A stretch of 64,000 nucleotides of DNA from Blattamonas nauphoetae (Eukaryota > Preaxostyla > Oxymonadida): positions 1 through 64,000 of the forward strand of contig JARBJD010000153.1 in assembly GCA_033064195.1 (NCBI GenBank). The letters are read 5' to 3'. Shown one piece after another: positions 12,069 to 23,184 of this stretch; position 1 is the stretch's first letter, and every line of letters begins with the position of its first letter. Below the pieces are notes generated by a model. It was not told where the DNA came from. It saw only the letters and a program-made list of their open reading frames with translations, and made no database searches. A program made the translations under genes and the position numbers.

Positions 12069-12152
12069 ACTTCAATCGAAAATATCATCAGCTTTCTCGC
12101 TTTCATTCGCAACGCCGTCTTATCTCTCATCCCAAAGGGCATTCTGACAATT

Positions 12153-12743
12153 TTGATGTTGGTGACGGTCGACCACATCATTCAGGGGATACTCGACGAC
12201 TTTGTCGACAAGACATTGAACACGTTCGTCACAACTTGCTCCAATCAGACGGAGTTGATCATACAGAAGAAGATGGCTGAGTCGAAGAAAAATAACGAAA
12301 AGAATAGCACCGTTTCAACAAACAAATCGTTCACAATAGTCTCACAGTCCTCCTCCATCTCGTTCAGCACTCCAACAAGTCCACAGTCAGGCGCGCGCGT
12401 CGGAAACAAGCAGACTCCAGTCACACTCAGTTTGTACACAGCCTTCTCATCATCCCCCTCGCGCACATCCTTCGCATCGTCCCTACCGCGCACATCGTTC
12501 ACATCGTCCCTACCGCGCACATCCTTCGCATCGTCCCTTCCGCGCACATCGTTCACATCGTCCCTTCCGCGCACATCGTTCACATCGTCCCTTCCGCGCA
12601 CATCCTTCGCATCGTCCCTACCGCGCACATCGTTCACATCGTCCCTACCGCGCACATCGTTCACATCGTCCCTTCCGCGCACATCCTTCGCATCGTCCCC
12701 CTCGCCCGCAACGTTCACATCGCTCCTCCCTCGCAATCAGTGA
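12153..12743 (+). CDS. Possible repeat protein with nonapeptide units
   Basis: A 196-residue open frame covers the minisatellite. It begins with about 100 residues of ordinary-looking sequence (a hydrophobic helix, then a lysine/asparagine and serine-rich stretch) and ends in about ten SSLPRTSF(A/T) units. The repeat keeps the frame because 27 is divisible by three. It may be a fragment of a host gene or just an open frame through a repeat. No start motif or partner gene supports expression. Confidence 0.3.
   Translation: MMLVTVDHIIQGILDDFVDKTLNTFVTTCSNQTELIIQKKMAESKKNNEKNSTVSTNKSFTIVSQSSSISFSTPTSPQSGARVGNKQTPVTLSLYTAFSSSPSRTSFASSLPRTSFTSSLPRTSFASSLPRTSFTSSLPRTSFTSSLPRTSFASSLPRTSFTSSLPRTSFTSSLPRTSFASSPSPATFTSLLPRNQ
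12452..12726 (+). repeat. Minisatellite with 27-base unit, about ten copies
   Basis: The unit is built from TCGTCCCTACCGCGCACATC plus TTCACA or TTCGCA; about ten copies follow without interruption. Variants alternate between CTACC and CTTCC and between TTCACA and TTCGCA in a higher-order pattern. In one plus-strand frame each unit encodes the nine residues SSLPRTSFA or SSLPRTSFT. Confidence 0.92.
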
Positions 12744-13441
12744 TCTGTTTCATTTGCTTGTTTCATCATTATTCATCCAAATTGCTCAGAACCTCATCGC
12801 TTCGAACCTCAGTCTCTCTCAACGCATTGTCGGTCTGTTTGCTAACCTCGCAACTCGTCGTTCGCATCACGGGCAAGAGGGAAGGAACAGAAAACAATCA
12901 TGATCACAACAACATCACCTCTCTGCGTGCCCACTTTGCAACTCATCCATGATTGTGTTGTTGCCGCGATCAACATCGTACATGTCCTGCGCTCGTCGAA
13001 CGGTGACACACTGCCCTTCGATGCTGTTGAAGTGTCGACGTCCTCACTGTAGACGCAGCCAGGATGAAGAAGAACGAGAAGCACTTTGAAAGTGGATATG
13101 AAATCATCAGGAGTGGGTGACAGAGGAAGAGAAGAGTGCGAAAGTTTCTCAGTTCCATACTGGACACTCTTATTCGATGGGAGATGGGAAAGATGAAAAG
13201 AGACATCGAGAAGATCATTCCTGGCAGTTTGTGTCAAAGTATTGTCTCTTCAATCACTTCATGAACCGATTTCTGATTGTGGAATGACTAGAATGTGATA
13301 TTAGAAAGTTTGTATCATTGAGAAAAATATGGGGAAGTGATCAATCCCTGATCTCGCTATCAAGATGAAATTGTTTCGAATGCTCCAAGGGTAATGTTCG
13401 CACGAATTATATCAACATGAAAAATCTTAAATCTGAACAAA

Positions 13442-13891
13442 TTGAGCAAGTCGGCTCCGTGGGTGGAAAGCCCTGCATATGATCCACCACCACTCGAGAT
13501 CTATCCTTCAGCACCAATCCAAAGTCGTTCAATCACACTTCGTGAGTACACATCCAACATTGCAGCATTCAAAGATCAATTATTGCTTGTTTACAAGAAT
13601 GCATTTGCTTGTGAAAAGAAACTACTGAATAATCTCATTGAACCATCGAAGAAACTGATCACAAACCAAAGTGATTTATGTGCACTGATTGCTACACTCA
13701 CTGGAATCAATGATGTGGTGATTGAACTGGATGATTTGTCTGACAAGTGTCTATGTCTGAATAAACTACCAATCTTTCGAACACTTTTCAAGATTCTTGT
13801 TGGTGGAAAAGATATGAGCATTGCCTTCAACGAAGCATACAACACTATACTCAATTATGGAATTTCATTGACAAAGGCAATTCCTCGTTAG
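13442..13891 (+). CDS. Polinton hypothetical protein, about 149 residues
   Basis: After the foreign segment the AT-rich Polinton style resumes. The product starts with a proline-rich stretch (PAYDPPPLEIYPSAP) and continues with a helical domain rich in leucine and lysine. No family is recognised; the neighbours suggest a virion or assembly role. The exact start is uncertain. Confidence 0.5.
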   Translation: MSKSAPWVESPAYDPPPLEIYPSAPIQSRSITLREYTSNIAAFKDQLLLVYKNAFACEKKLLNNLIEPSKKLITNQSDLCALIATLTGINDVVIELDDLSDKCLCLNKLPIFRTLFKILVGGKDMSIAFNEAYNTILNYGISLTKAIPR

Positions 13892-13905
13892 AAAAAATAC
13901 TGAAT

Positions 13906-13921
13906 TGTATTTTTTATTTTT
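13906..13921 (+). promoter_or_regulatory. T-rich start-proximal motif
   Basis: TGTATTTTTTATTTTT ends 6 bases before the ATG at 13928. It is one of the best copies of the shared motif. Confidence 0.6.
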
Positions 13922-13927
13922 ACATAC

Positions 13928-14242
13928 ATGGCACCAGGAAGTTTCAACAAACTCAAAAATATTGGCAAACAGTTCTTTCAATTCATCAAACCGCTTGCTC
14001 CATCACTGCTTCAGGTTGGAGGTGGCTTGCTCTCACAGACAAACAACAAGTTTGGACAAACAGCAGGAGGAATCCTCAGTGGCTTAGGCGGAATGATGGA
14101 TGTGTACCAGCAAAACAAAGCAATCAATCGAGCACCACAACAACCACAGATGATTGATTATGAACCTCCACGAAATGCTCGGTATGTTAATGATGACATG
14201 CCCCAGTCGTCAAATTCCAAAATTCAATTCAAAGGATTATAA
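13928..14242 (+). CDS. Polinton small glycine-rich amphipathic protein, 104 residues
   Basis: The protein begins MAPGSFNKLKNIGKQFFQFI, an amphipathic basic helix, followed by a glycine- and leucine-rich hydrophobic middle and a proline/asparagine-rich tail. The next gene starts with a similar MAPG-(F/V)-K helix, so the two may be diverged relatives. Such small proteins next to capsid genes can be cement or membrane-active minor virion proteins, comparable in position to adenovirus pVI; this is inference from size, order and amphipathicity. Confidence 0.6.
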   Translation: MAPGSFNKLKNIGKQFFQFIKPLAPSLLQVGGGLLSQTNNKFGQTAGGILSGLGGMMDVYQQNKAINRAPQQPQMIDYEPPRNARYVNDDMPQSSNSKIQFKGL

Positions 14243-14258
14243 TTTGTTTATGTTCTAG

Positions 14259-14270
14259 TTTTTTATTTTT
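14259..14270 (+). promoter_or_regulatory. T-rich start-proximal motif
   Basis: TTTTTTATTTTT ends 6 bases before the ATG at 14277. Confidence 0.55.
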
Positions 14271-14276
14271 ACATAA

Positions 14277-14579
14277 ATGGCACCAGGTTGGGTATCAAAA
14301 TTAGCAGCAGTTGGAAAAAACATACTCAGAGTTGGAGCTCCATTTCTGAATCTCATTCCCTTCGTTGGACCACTGATTTCGAAGGTTGCACAGACAGGTG
14401 TTGAGATGATTCCAGATGTGAAGTCGGATCAGCAAATCCATGCAGAAAAGATGACACAATACGAGCAAGCAATCAATGAAGGAAATACACCAGTTGCACA
14501 CAAACTCAGAGGAGAAATACTGAAGCTAGAAGAAAAGCTGAAGCCGAAAGCGAAGAAGAAGAAACTGAAAAAGAAATAA
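14277..14579 (+). CDS. Polinton small basic protein, 100 residues
   Basis: The protein starts MAPGWVSKLAAVGKNILRVG, a basic amphipathic helix like that of the gene before it. It then has a hydrophobic segment (FLNLIPFVGPLISKVA, about residues 22-37) and ends in a lysine-rich tail. The size, the hydrophobic segment and the position directly before the capsid genes suggest a minor virion component. The frame looks whole. Confidence 0.6.
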   Translation: MAPGWVSKLAAVGKNILRVGAPFLNLIPFVGPLISKVAQTGVEMIPDVKSDQQIHAEKMTQYEQAINEGNTPVAHKLRGEILKLEEKLKPKAKKKKLKKK

Positions 14580-14588
14580 GCATTATTG

Positions 14589-14600
14589 TTTTTTATTTTT
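14589..14600 (+). promoter_or_regulatory. T-rich start-proximal motif before capsid-like gene 1
   Basis: TTTTTTATTTTT ends 6 bases before the ATG at 14607. Confidence 0.55.
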
Positions 14601-14606
14601 GATAAA

Positions 14607-16466
14607 ATGAACTCACATATAACACATCTGACAAACAAAAGAACTGGAGCATCATCATTGACTGGAAATACAACTGGATCAATCAAGTACACTCGAGATG
14701 ATATTGGTCAAATACAACAACAACTCATGTCTGAACATCACATTAATTATCTTCTGAATGATGGAGCACACAGTACTTCCATTCAGGAATTAAAACCATC
14801 CGAGAATTCACGATTCTACAAAGGACAGGAAATAATCATTCCGTTGACTGGTATTCAAGACATTTGTCAAATCGATGATTCCTTCATTACGTTCACAATG
14901 ACAGCAAGGCTTAAAGTGAATAATTGGAAGACAAATTCCAGTAAAAATGGATCGTACATGAATGAGAGGATATTCATATTCGTTGGACTCAAACATTCGG
15001 CATCAATCTTTCGTGACCTTACTGTTCTTCACAACAATCAGAGAATCATCAGCACAACAACTAATGACGTGTCAATGGAGTCTCACATCTACAATATGAT
15101 CAAGCCAAAGAGTCAATTGGAGAATCGTAACCATTGTCACACACCTTGGCAGAATGCATGGAATCATGACGAATCTGTTGCTGGTGTATATATTCCACTT
15201 TCTGATTTCACAACAACTTCTGGAACTGGAGTATTCAAAGACAGCATTGATGTACCAATTCGTGTGTCAATCAATCTTGAAGATCTTCTCATCTTCTCTG
15301 GAATGACTGACTATCCTGCGTGTCTCTTTGGAGATTTGAAACTGAGCGTTCACATCAATGAAGATGCATTTGTGTGTTGTCCAGTTAATCCTGAACTCAC
15401 TCTGAAGAACACACTTTCATGAATCGTTACTGGGACTGCTGCAGTGCCTAGGATAAAAGCATCAATTGCCGATTGTATTCAGCATCGTCCCTATTTCTTA
15501 AACAATCTCGGAACCTCATGCACAAAGAACTTCGTTCAAATTGGTCAATCATTTCTGCAACCATCAGTTTCGAAAGACATTGTGTATTCATCAGCTGGTA
15601 CAGTTACGACAGAACCAGAATACGTGGATCAGTACATCTCACTAAACATCACCGAGTATCAAGTTGATGATGTGTATTGCATGAGCTCTGGATACAATAT
15701 GAAAGAAATTGCGAAAGAGAATCTCAAGAAAATGTATCAGGATCGTCCAGGAACTATTCCAGCAGAAAAGATATCGTTCTATCCATTTCAGAAGACACCA
15801 ACTGAAACAGGCATTAATTGTACTCAACAGATGGTACTTGTGAATGCCAAGGACATCATGCTTCTCTTCCGTCACTACGACAATGAAGTCACTTGTTTCC
15901 ACAATCCAATGCAGAAGGATATCCAAGTAAATCTACTCGACAAATACTGTCCAGATCAACCGACAACAACAATTGGAGCTCGCTTCTATCAATTTGCATT
16001 ATCGACTCTTAATCTCGATTCCTATAAAGCTGTTCCTGACGACTTGGAGCGATCACTGACAGATTCTCTCGTTGAAGAGAAACTCACTGGTGATCAGAAT
16101 TATCCCAATGAGACAATGACAAGAGTTCGACCAATTCATGACAACACTGACTTCCGTATGTGCTTTTCAACACAGAGAAGTGGGTGTCCAACGAACTGTA
16201 ATGATTCCATCAGTTCCAAAGGAAACGTTCCTGTCACTTTAAGATCATATCCCATTTATCAAGGTAAGCTTGACACTTTCTATAATGGATACAACCCAAG
16301 TCAAAGTGGTGGTGATATGACAACATTCACTCATCCTCCAGCACCAATTTTAGCAACAACAGCAACCACATGGTGGGTATTACGATACAGGAATGGCAAA
16401 CCGAAAGTGGAGTACTATCCAAATCACACGTTGAAAGCTTTACACAAAGATTTAGGAATCTTGTAG
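14607..16466 (+). pseudogene. Polinton capsid-like protein gene 1, broken
   Basis: The ATG at 14607 follows the T-rich motif and is preferred over an upstream in-frame methionine. The product is rich in beta-strand-like stretches and asparagine/threonine, with blocks such as FYKGQEIIIPL, GLKHSASIFRDL, SMESHIYNMIKPKSQLENR and FGDLKLSVHINEDAF. The same block order occurs in the following gene, so the two are paralogues. Size, order and strand content fit the double jelly-roll major capsid proteins of Polintons, although I cannot test the fold. The gene is broken, with about one break. Confidence 0.7.
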
Positions 16467-16497
16467 AGACAAAACAGTAAAAGAAAATAATGATATT

Positions 16498-16512
16498 GTA
16501 TTTTTTATTTTT
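16498..16512 (+). promoter_or_regulatory. T-rich start-proximal motif before capsid-like gene 2
   Basis: GTATTTTTTATTTTT ends 6 bases before the ATG at 16519. Confidence 0.6.
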
Positions 16513-16518
16513 CTATAA

Positions 16519-17907
16519 ATGAGAAGTATCAGATCAAATCAATCCAAACCAACATCGACATTATTTGAGCAAATTGAAGTGCAATCATACTTACCGAAAC
16601 AGTGGGATTCAGAGCCACACATTTATTCCATCCAAGAAGTGCATCCAACGAATCCACCTATGCCTTGCAGAATCGGAGATGAGATTGAAGTTCCACTGTG
16701 TTATGATGGTCATGATGTGACTGAGTTTGCGAAGAGTCATTTTCGAATTGATCTAACGATCACTGTTCCGTATGAGCAACCGACGACAGACAGAAACTAC
16801 TACCCGAACATGTATGCAATGTTCTACGGATATAAGTCATCATCAGATGCAATTCGAGATATGAGACTCGTCGACAGTAAAGGAAACATCATTGACAATA
16901 CACTCCAGAATAATCATGTTCACGAATCATTTCTGTACCACACTTTCAAGTCTTATGAAGAGAAAAACAACATGAAGCATTGCTACAGTCTTTTTGAAAA
17001 TGTTCAGAGAATGGATCCAAGTGTTTGTGGATGCTACTTTTCTCCAACTCCAAATACTGAAACAGTGTTCCCAACTACAATTCCTCTGGTTATTCCGTTT
17101 GTGAATTTACTTCCACTGAGTACTTTTGATCAGTATCCAAATTCCATCTTTGGCAATTTACGTTTGAGATTTCATTTGACAACTGATTCACTTGTATATT
17201 GTCCGATTCGAGTACACACAGTCATTCGAAAAGGACTTGAACGATACGTGGAGAAAGATCCAACTGGAAAATATACTACACACAAATCTCATCACGCACT
17301 ACTACAAGATGGAGAATTCACAAATGTGACTCAGGAATTCACACAAATTGGAAATCCAGTTTATCAATATTGTACATATTCAGATCCAGATCCAAGTACT
17401 GGAATTGTGCATACTACAGTTAAATCAACCACTTCCACGGTTCTGAGTTCATCGGTGGACAAAGTCACTTCTATTTGCTACGGATATCAAATCACTGATG
17501 CAACGAAACAATCCCTCTTCAACACATATTCGAAGACATTGTACGTCTTGAAAGCAGAAAGAATTGACACACAATCATTTCAATCATCTGCAAATGCAAT
17601 GGGAGTGAGATCAAACATTCGTATCAAACTCAACAATCTCATGAATCTTATGTGCCTATTCCCAGAAAGACCAAACGAGTGTACAGTCTTTCGCAATTCT
17701 CAATATGTTGGTCAATTCGAAATGCTTGGTTCTAACTTTCCCAATTTCCCAATGTCAACAAACTCACCAGAGTTCTATCAAATGATGATGGTGAACGGTG
17801 ATTTCATTGGCTGTTCTGCAACACAAGAGTTTGAGAATTCCATTTGTGAACCTCGCAATTCCGTCTATAGTGGTGTCAATAATCCGTACATATTCAAAAA
17901 TCCGTAA
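16519..17907 (+). CDS. Polinton capsid-like protein gene 2, 462 residues
   Basis: The open frame looks whole. It repeats the block order of the previous gene: a GDEIEVPLCYDG strand, a FYGYKSSSDAIRDMRLV block, an HVHESFLYHTFKSYEEKNNMKH block and a FGNLRLRFHLTTDSLVYCP strand. This supports a tandem duplication with later divergence. One copy could be the major capsid protein and the other a second hexon-like or minor capsid protein. Its last codons lie right at the edge of the inverted repeat that begins the next insertion. Confidence 0.7.
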   Translation: MRSIRSNQSKPTSTLFEQIEVQSYLPKQWDSEPHIYSIQEVHPTNPPMPCRIGDEIEVPLCYDGHDVTEFAKSHFRIDLTITVPYEQPTTDRNYYPNMYAMFYGYKSSSDAIRDMRLVDSKGNIIDNTLQNNHVHESFLYHTFKSYEEKNNMKHCYSLFENVQRMDPSVCGCYFSPTPNTETVFPTTIPLVIPFVNLLPLSTFDQYPNSIFGNLRLRFHLTTDSLVYCPIRVHTVIRKGLERYVEKDPTGKYTTHKSHHALLQDGEFTNVTQEFTQIGNPVYQYCTYSDPDPSTGIVHTTVKSTTSTVLSSSVDKVTSICYGYQITDATKQSLFNTYSKTLYVLKAERIDTQSFQSSANAMGVRSNIRIKLNNLMNLMCLFPERPNECTVFRNSQYVGQFEMLGSNFPNFPMSTNSPEFYQMMMVNGDFIGCSATQEFENSICEPRNSVYSGVNNPYIFKNP

Positions 17908-18105
17908 CATGAGGGTGAGATGAGAGATTTCTGAAGTAGGAATTCAGTGAGGGTAGTCATTCCGCGCCGAAATGTCTCTGTATCGAGAAAAACACCTAAA
18001 ATATGGGTGAGATCGTCATTATGGGATTGATCATTGTTCACAGCCTTAAAGAGGACAGATTAGAGTTTATTTATTTCACATTGAATTTCTCTCAAGTTCT
18101 TTTGT
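17897..18105 (+). repeat. Left inverted repeat of the host-gene insert
   Basis: From TAACATGAGGGTGAGATG near 17906 to about 18047 this matches the reverse complement of 23657-23817 nearly perfectly. A weaker match continues to about 18105. It overlaps the very end of capsid-like gene 2. Confidence 0.88.
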
Positions 18106-21100
18106 AAGGATTAGACGTTAAATGACATGATTCGAAATGGTTGACGAGATTAAGAACAACCTCTTCAAACCCTTCTTCCGACGACGACTCCCACAACTCC
18201 GATTCTAACTCCGACTCACTCCGCTGCATCTCGTCCTTCTCCTCGCCCTCCTGTTCCTTCTCCCTCTTCTCCTGGATCTTCCGCAGCGGCTCGTCGTCCT
18301 CCTGTATCTCCAACATCAGTTCCTGCCGCTCCTCCTCCGACGACTCTCCAAACGACGGGTCATCTAGTTTCCCCGCATACAGGTTCACCCACTTCACAAC
18401 CGGAAGGCTCTCGCTCTCCTGCTTCGCGATCTCTTCGTCCACCACCATCCCCTGCATCTTCCCCACTCCCCCATCCTCGCAAACGCCTCCCAGATCCGCG
18501 AGAACTCAGACTGCGACTGGATCAGAATGTGCGCCAGGTGCACAACTATCGACGGGCTCGACGACACAACACTCCAACCCTGCAGCGACCCCATTTTTGT
18601 GCTCATTCGCTGGCTTGGTGAGGAGTGTGTCTTTCGATGAACTCAGGGAGTGATGTTGTTGCTGTGATCGGACTGACGTTGATTTGCATGTTCCAGATGC
18701 CAGTTCAAACTTGGCTGTGTTTCTTTCTGTTTTCGATTTCGTAATTTCCACAATCTCGAGCCACAATCCACATGGAATCAGAACCGAGCCACTCAACTCG
18801 ATCGAGAACACTTTGCTCTTCTTGTCCTGATTGCTCTTCGAATCTGACAGTGAACAGTCGTTCAGCGAAATCCACGGCGACGGATGATCCTTCGACCCAT
18901 CACCGCTACTCTGACTCTCAATTGAGATGTGGCCAGCGTTCGAGCAATGAATGTTGCGTCGGAAGGATGAAAACACAGAGTTGCTGGGAGTGTTGGAAAT
19001 GTATGTTCATGCCAGGATCGAAAGATGTCCGCCCTTCATGTTGATTGCTCCTTGTGAGAGATGCGTGAGTTTTGCTGTGTCGATTGTTGTTGTGCAGTCG
19101 ACAAGACGAACAGAACCACTCGCCCAGCTGCACATGTCTTCCGGCCCTTCTTGCCAATTCGATGTTTGGGCAGAGCCAACGATCGAGCAGCTTGACAGAT
19201 GAACACTGCTCGAGTCTCCAAACACAAACACGAATGAGTCAGACACACTCTCAATCAGGACAAGGATGTCGCTGATCTGGAGCGTGGCTTCTTTGACTTC
19301 TATCATCCCTTTCCGCTCACCCATCGATGCAACAGGAAGGAATGCGGAGTGTTGGTCCAGCAAGTTGGTATTTCGACGGAACCAGGAATCGATTCGATGG
19401 GATGAAGAGTGAGTTCGATTGCATCGTCGAATTCTTCTGCAGACTTCCACGCAATGTCAATTGTCGCACAAGGAGAACTGGACTCTCCACAGAACAGTTC
19501 ATCACTTCTGGGGTTCTTATAGACGTGCAGTGTCAGATTGGTTGGCCTTACTCCTGTTTTGAACCAAACCGAGTTGTCGAGAAGAACTGTGTCACGTTCC
19601 GGTTCGACATCGGTGATTGATTTCAGAGTGTAGTTTGTGTCGAACTGGAGTGTATCCTGCAATCCAATCAAAAGTGGAGGAGAGTTGACTTTGGTTTCAG
19701 CGTTGATCAGAATCGTGAAAGATGGTCCATCGACGAGAGCGACGGAGTAGTTCCCCTGAATATCCAAATCCGTTCCCAACAGTTCAATCGTCACGGCTGT
19801 GCTGAGAATGTTCGGATGGACGATCGCTTCGGTCACTTTTGGAGGACGAGGGATTTGGAGAGTGAGACCAGAAGTGACATGAATGGGTGATCCATCGCGA
19901 TGAGCTGATGTGATCGAGTACGTCTCTCCGAAGACGAGGCTGTCTGCCTCGTTCGTGTCGACAGAGTGAGAGCATTCCACATTTCCTTCGCTGTTCACAC
20001 TTCCAGTGATTGTTCTGGACTTGCTTGCTTCGGAGTGAGTAAGAACAACAGAATAACCTCCAGGTGACAGCACTCGACCAGTCAGTGTCACAATCAATTT
20101 GTCACGCACTGGGTTCAGTTGACATTTTCCATCCTCAATACGAGCTGGTTCTTTCATCGTAAAGAAGGTCAGACCACTTTCGAAGAAGATCGGTTTCTGA
20201 GAACTGTCTTCCATCCCAACAATCTTGTACACCGTGTCGTACGTCATGTTCATCGACAATGGCAACGCTTTCGAGTAAAGAATCCCTTTCAGTTCTCCTA
20301 TCCCCGATTCTGAGAATGAAACTGACACATTCACGTTGGCAGTGCTCGTGTTGCTTTCAAGAACAATCCAGTATGTCCCCGAAAGCTTCACTCCAGACAG
20401 AGACACCGACACTTCCCGATCTTGATTCGAATATGTCGCCGATCCTACCGAAATCAGACGAGATGGTTCAGCTGGAACTTTGAATGTCACATCACTGTCC
20501 ACAACTATGCTCAGTTCAGAAGTCCAAAAATCTGTGATCACGTACGATTTCTCAAACTCAAGTTTCAGTGTCGAGTGTACCCAACGCTAAGATGATGCGA
20601 GTGGGTGCTGCTGGTGTTGTGAAGGACACTGTTGAAGGAATTGAAACAGGGACAGTTGTGCTGGTCATTCGGAGCACAGAATACGCCGTCGAGTACTTCA
20701 AAGTGGAAGAGGGGTAGGCAACTGCTTCTCCCCCTCCCAGCCAGTTTGTGCTGAACGACACAGGAATCGAGATCTCTGTCGACTGATCCTTTTCCACAAC
20801 GACGAGCAAAAACTCCGAAACAGTCGCTTTGAGAGGAATTCGCTCACCATTCAGAGTGAGCACGATCACATTCAGGTTGTCGCTCTTCAGTGTCGGTGTG
20901 TCGATCGAGAGCAGAGTTGGTCCTTGTGTTGTTGTGAATGTCTTCTGGTTCACAAGAATCACGTCATTGTCATTCGCCAGGTCAATGATTGTGTATGTCG
21001 TGTTCAATTGCATCTCATCCACCCCATCTGACAGCCACGGTGTTGTCCCAACTCTATCAACAAAGTTCACAGTCATCGTCACTGCGGGAGAGAGAATCGC

Positions 21101-23184
21101 TGTGAATGAGCCAGTCAGTGGAAGATGTGATCCAGTCATCGAGACTTGGAAGGTCGTGCCCGAGGGAGAGAGAGACGAAGAGATGGTGTCGACAATTGGA
21201 GCCAGAAGGAACAGTCACTTCCAATCCTTCACTGAACAAGAATGAGCTCAACCCATCCACCGAGGCAATCGACGTCACCAGATAATCAAGTCCAAACTGG
21301 AGGTGGGTGTCATCTTCAGACTGAGCTGTCGGGAAAGACACCGAACAGCTTTCAGCATTCTTGATTGTCAGACTCGATGAGAATGCTCGACCAGTGTTTG
21401 TGTTCTTCATATGGATGAACAGCTCAGGAGAGGAAAAGAACTTGACTCCAGCTAGTTCAACAATCACTTCGCTCTTTTCTCGGTTCAGCTTTGGTGAGAT
21501 TGATTTGATTCGTGTTGGCTCGGCTGAGACAGTGAATGAGAAAGGGTTGAACAAGACAGCGTCTTTCTCAGAGTTCGTCACTGACACAACTCCATACGTC
21601 TTTCCATTCTCGAGAGGCACTCCACTTCCACTCGCGGAATACACTCTCCCAACAAGTGTCCCCGAGTTGGCCGAGAAGACAGCGGAGAGTGGTTCTTCGA
21701 GCACGACATCCGAGAGAGAGACCTCAACGAGTCATGTTGTGTCTTTCATGTCTGCTCCAGAAAGAGGCACTGAAACGGCATCTTTCTGAGGCAGTGTCAG
21801 CGTCTCCTCTCCCATTTCAACGATTCTGCTGGTGGCCGCAGGAGTGGTGAACGTGATAATCAGGCCCCCAAAATTGAGTTGTTCTTTGGTTGTTTGGTGA
21901 ATCACAGCGTCAATCTGGTATTCGGTGCCGAAGGTGAGTGTGCTGCCTTCTCCGAACAGTCGAACTGACGTCTCTTCCGAGAGTGCTCGTCCCTTCTCAT
22001 CTGTTGCACCGCTGAATGTCACATCAAACGAGAATCCTCTCATCCCAACCAGAGTCACTGTGTATGTCCCAGGAGCGATGTTCAGACCTGTCAGTTGGAT
22101 CCACGCATGGTTCGTTCCATTTCCGAGTCGGCAGGTTGCTTTCAGGATCTGCGGAGTTGGCGAGGACATTGCGTGACCAGGAAGAAAGGCAGCGACGATG
22201 GAATAATCGGAGAGAGGTGTCTGAAGAAGTCCAGTCTCACCAATCGACACAGAACACGATCCAATCGACGACCATGAAGGCATCGAGAACTCCAAAACGC
22301 GACCAATGTTTGGAATCCCATCTGTCACTTCCACTCGCTCTCCTTCAACATTCGACACAACAACCAGCAATGTTCCAGACACTTCCTTGTTCAGTCTCAC
22401 TTCCACATCAGCTGTCGTTCACTTCACTTCTCCAGTGAGGGCTGTGAGGGTGATTGTGGTGGGAGATTGGTTGAGGAGAAGACTGAAATCTTGTCCGGTT
22501 CGGTCTCTGAAGATGATACTTGTGGATAACTTCACCACCATTGGATGCCGAACACGACTGAAACGAACAAGAGTCGATTGAGACATCAACATTGATCTTG
22601 TAGCAGTAGATTGCACCACCACTGTCCGTTGTAGAGCATTCTTTGAATGTGCTGAGCTTGAATGAAAAGAGAGAATGGTCGGCAGTGAGGTTAGTTTGGG
22701 TTGTGAACGGCATGTTCTCGTTTGTGGCGTCCACCAGGCACGAGACAAAGGATGAGTTCAGACTCAGAAGACGTCCTCCACCATTCAGCGAACGAATCGA
22801 TGTTCCATATAGATGGCGCTTGCAGACGAGGTGGTCAGAGATTGAGTAGCCATGATCGATGAAGAACGACTGCGACGAGGGAAGGTTGGAGAGGAGAGTG
22901 GATGTGAGTGGGGAGGACGTGTTGGGCACGAGGAGAGTGAGAGGGAGAAGATCAGGCGCGACAGTGAAGTGATGGTGTCGAGAGAGGAAGCGAGACGAGA
23001 AGTCTGTGTTGAAGAAGATGCTGTCGTCAAACAGACGCACACTTGTGTCCACCAACACTGTCTCGTGTTTGGGCGCTGCAGGAGAGACAGGAAGCAGTTT
23101 GTTAAACTGGACAGAAGTGGTGTCGATGAGAAAAGGTGAGTCGCTCGGAGCGATGAGGGACGAAGCAAGGATTGGAGGGTTCAT
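18092..23184 (-). pseudogene. Decayed host-type beta-helix/Ig-like surface protein gene
   Basis: Minus-strand frames follow one another along the whole segment. From the N-terminal side they show a beta-helix-like part with GGAIYC and SCSFQSCSASNGG (22408-23184), several Ig-like repeats of about 110 residues with recurring PxxIxxIxxxLN and TYxVxLV blocks (19303-22406), a second beta-helix part with LSSCSIV and LSQGAI (19007-19302), and a segment with FRRNIHCS and LIPCGLWLEI (18506-18976) that matches the corresponding region of both large host receptors. A glutamate/serine-rich tail follows instead of a transmembrane and kinase-like end. The frame changes at least four times, so this copy is a pseudogene unless some changes are unrecognised introns. 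Confidence 0.75.

Larger units (their letters stand above)
10226..13420. other. Foreign-looking segment inside the Polinton
   Basis: About 3.2 kb lacks the AT-rich coding style and the T-rich start motifs of the rest of the element. It contains a CA-rich microsatellite, a 27-base minisatellite and C- and T-rich stretches on the plus strand like those in the host genes further right. Several short frames (for example 11545-12147 and 12153-12743) have serine- and threonine-rich products without a recognisable domain. I see no clear terminal repeats around it, so how it arrived is unknown. It may be a captured host segment. Confidence 0.45.

Noticed and set aside
11864-12280. Histidine/threonine-rich frame in the CA microsatellite
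   Set aside because: Composition is explained by the simple repeat.
12245-12736. 163-residue minus-strand frame rich in DVRGRDD repeats
   Set aside because: It is the antisense reading of the 27-base minisatellite; the repeat keeps all frames open and gives no independent evidence for a gene.
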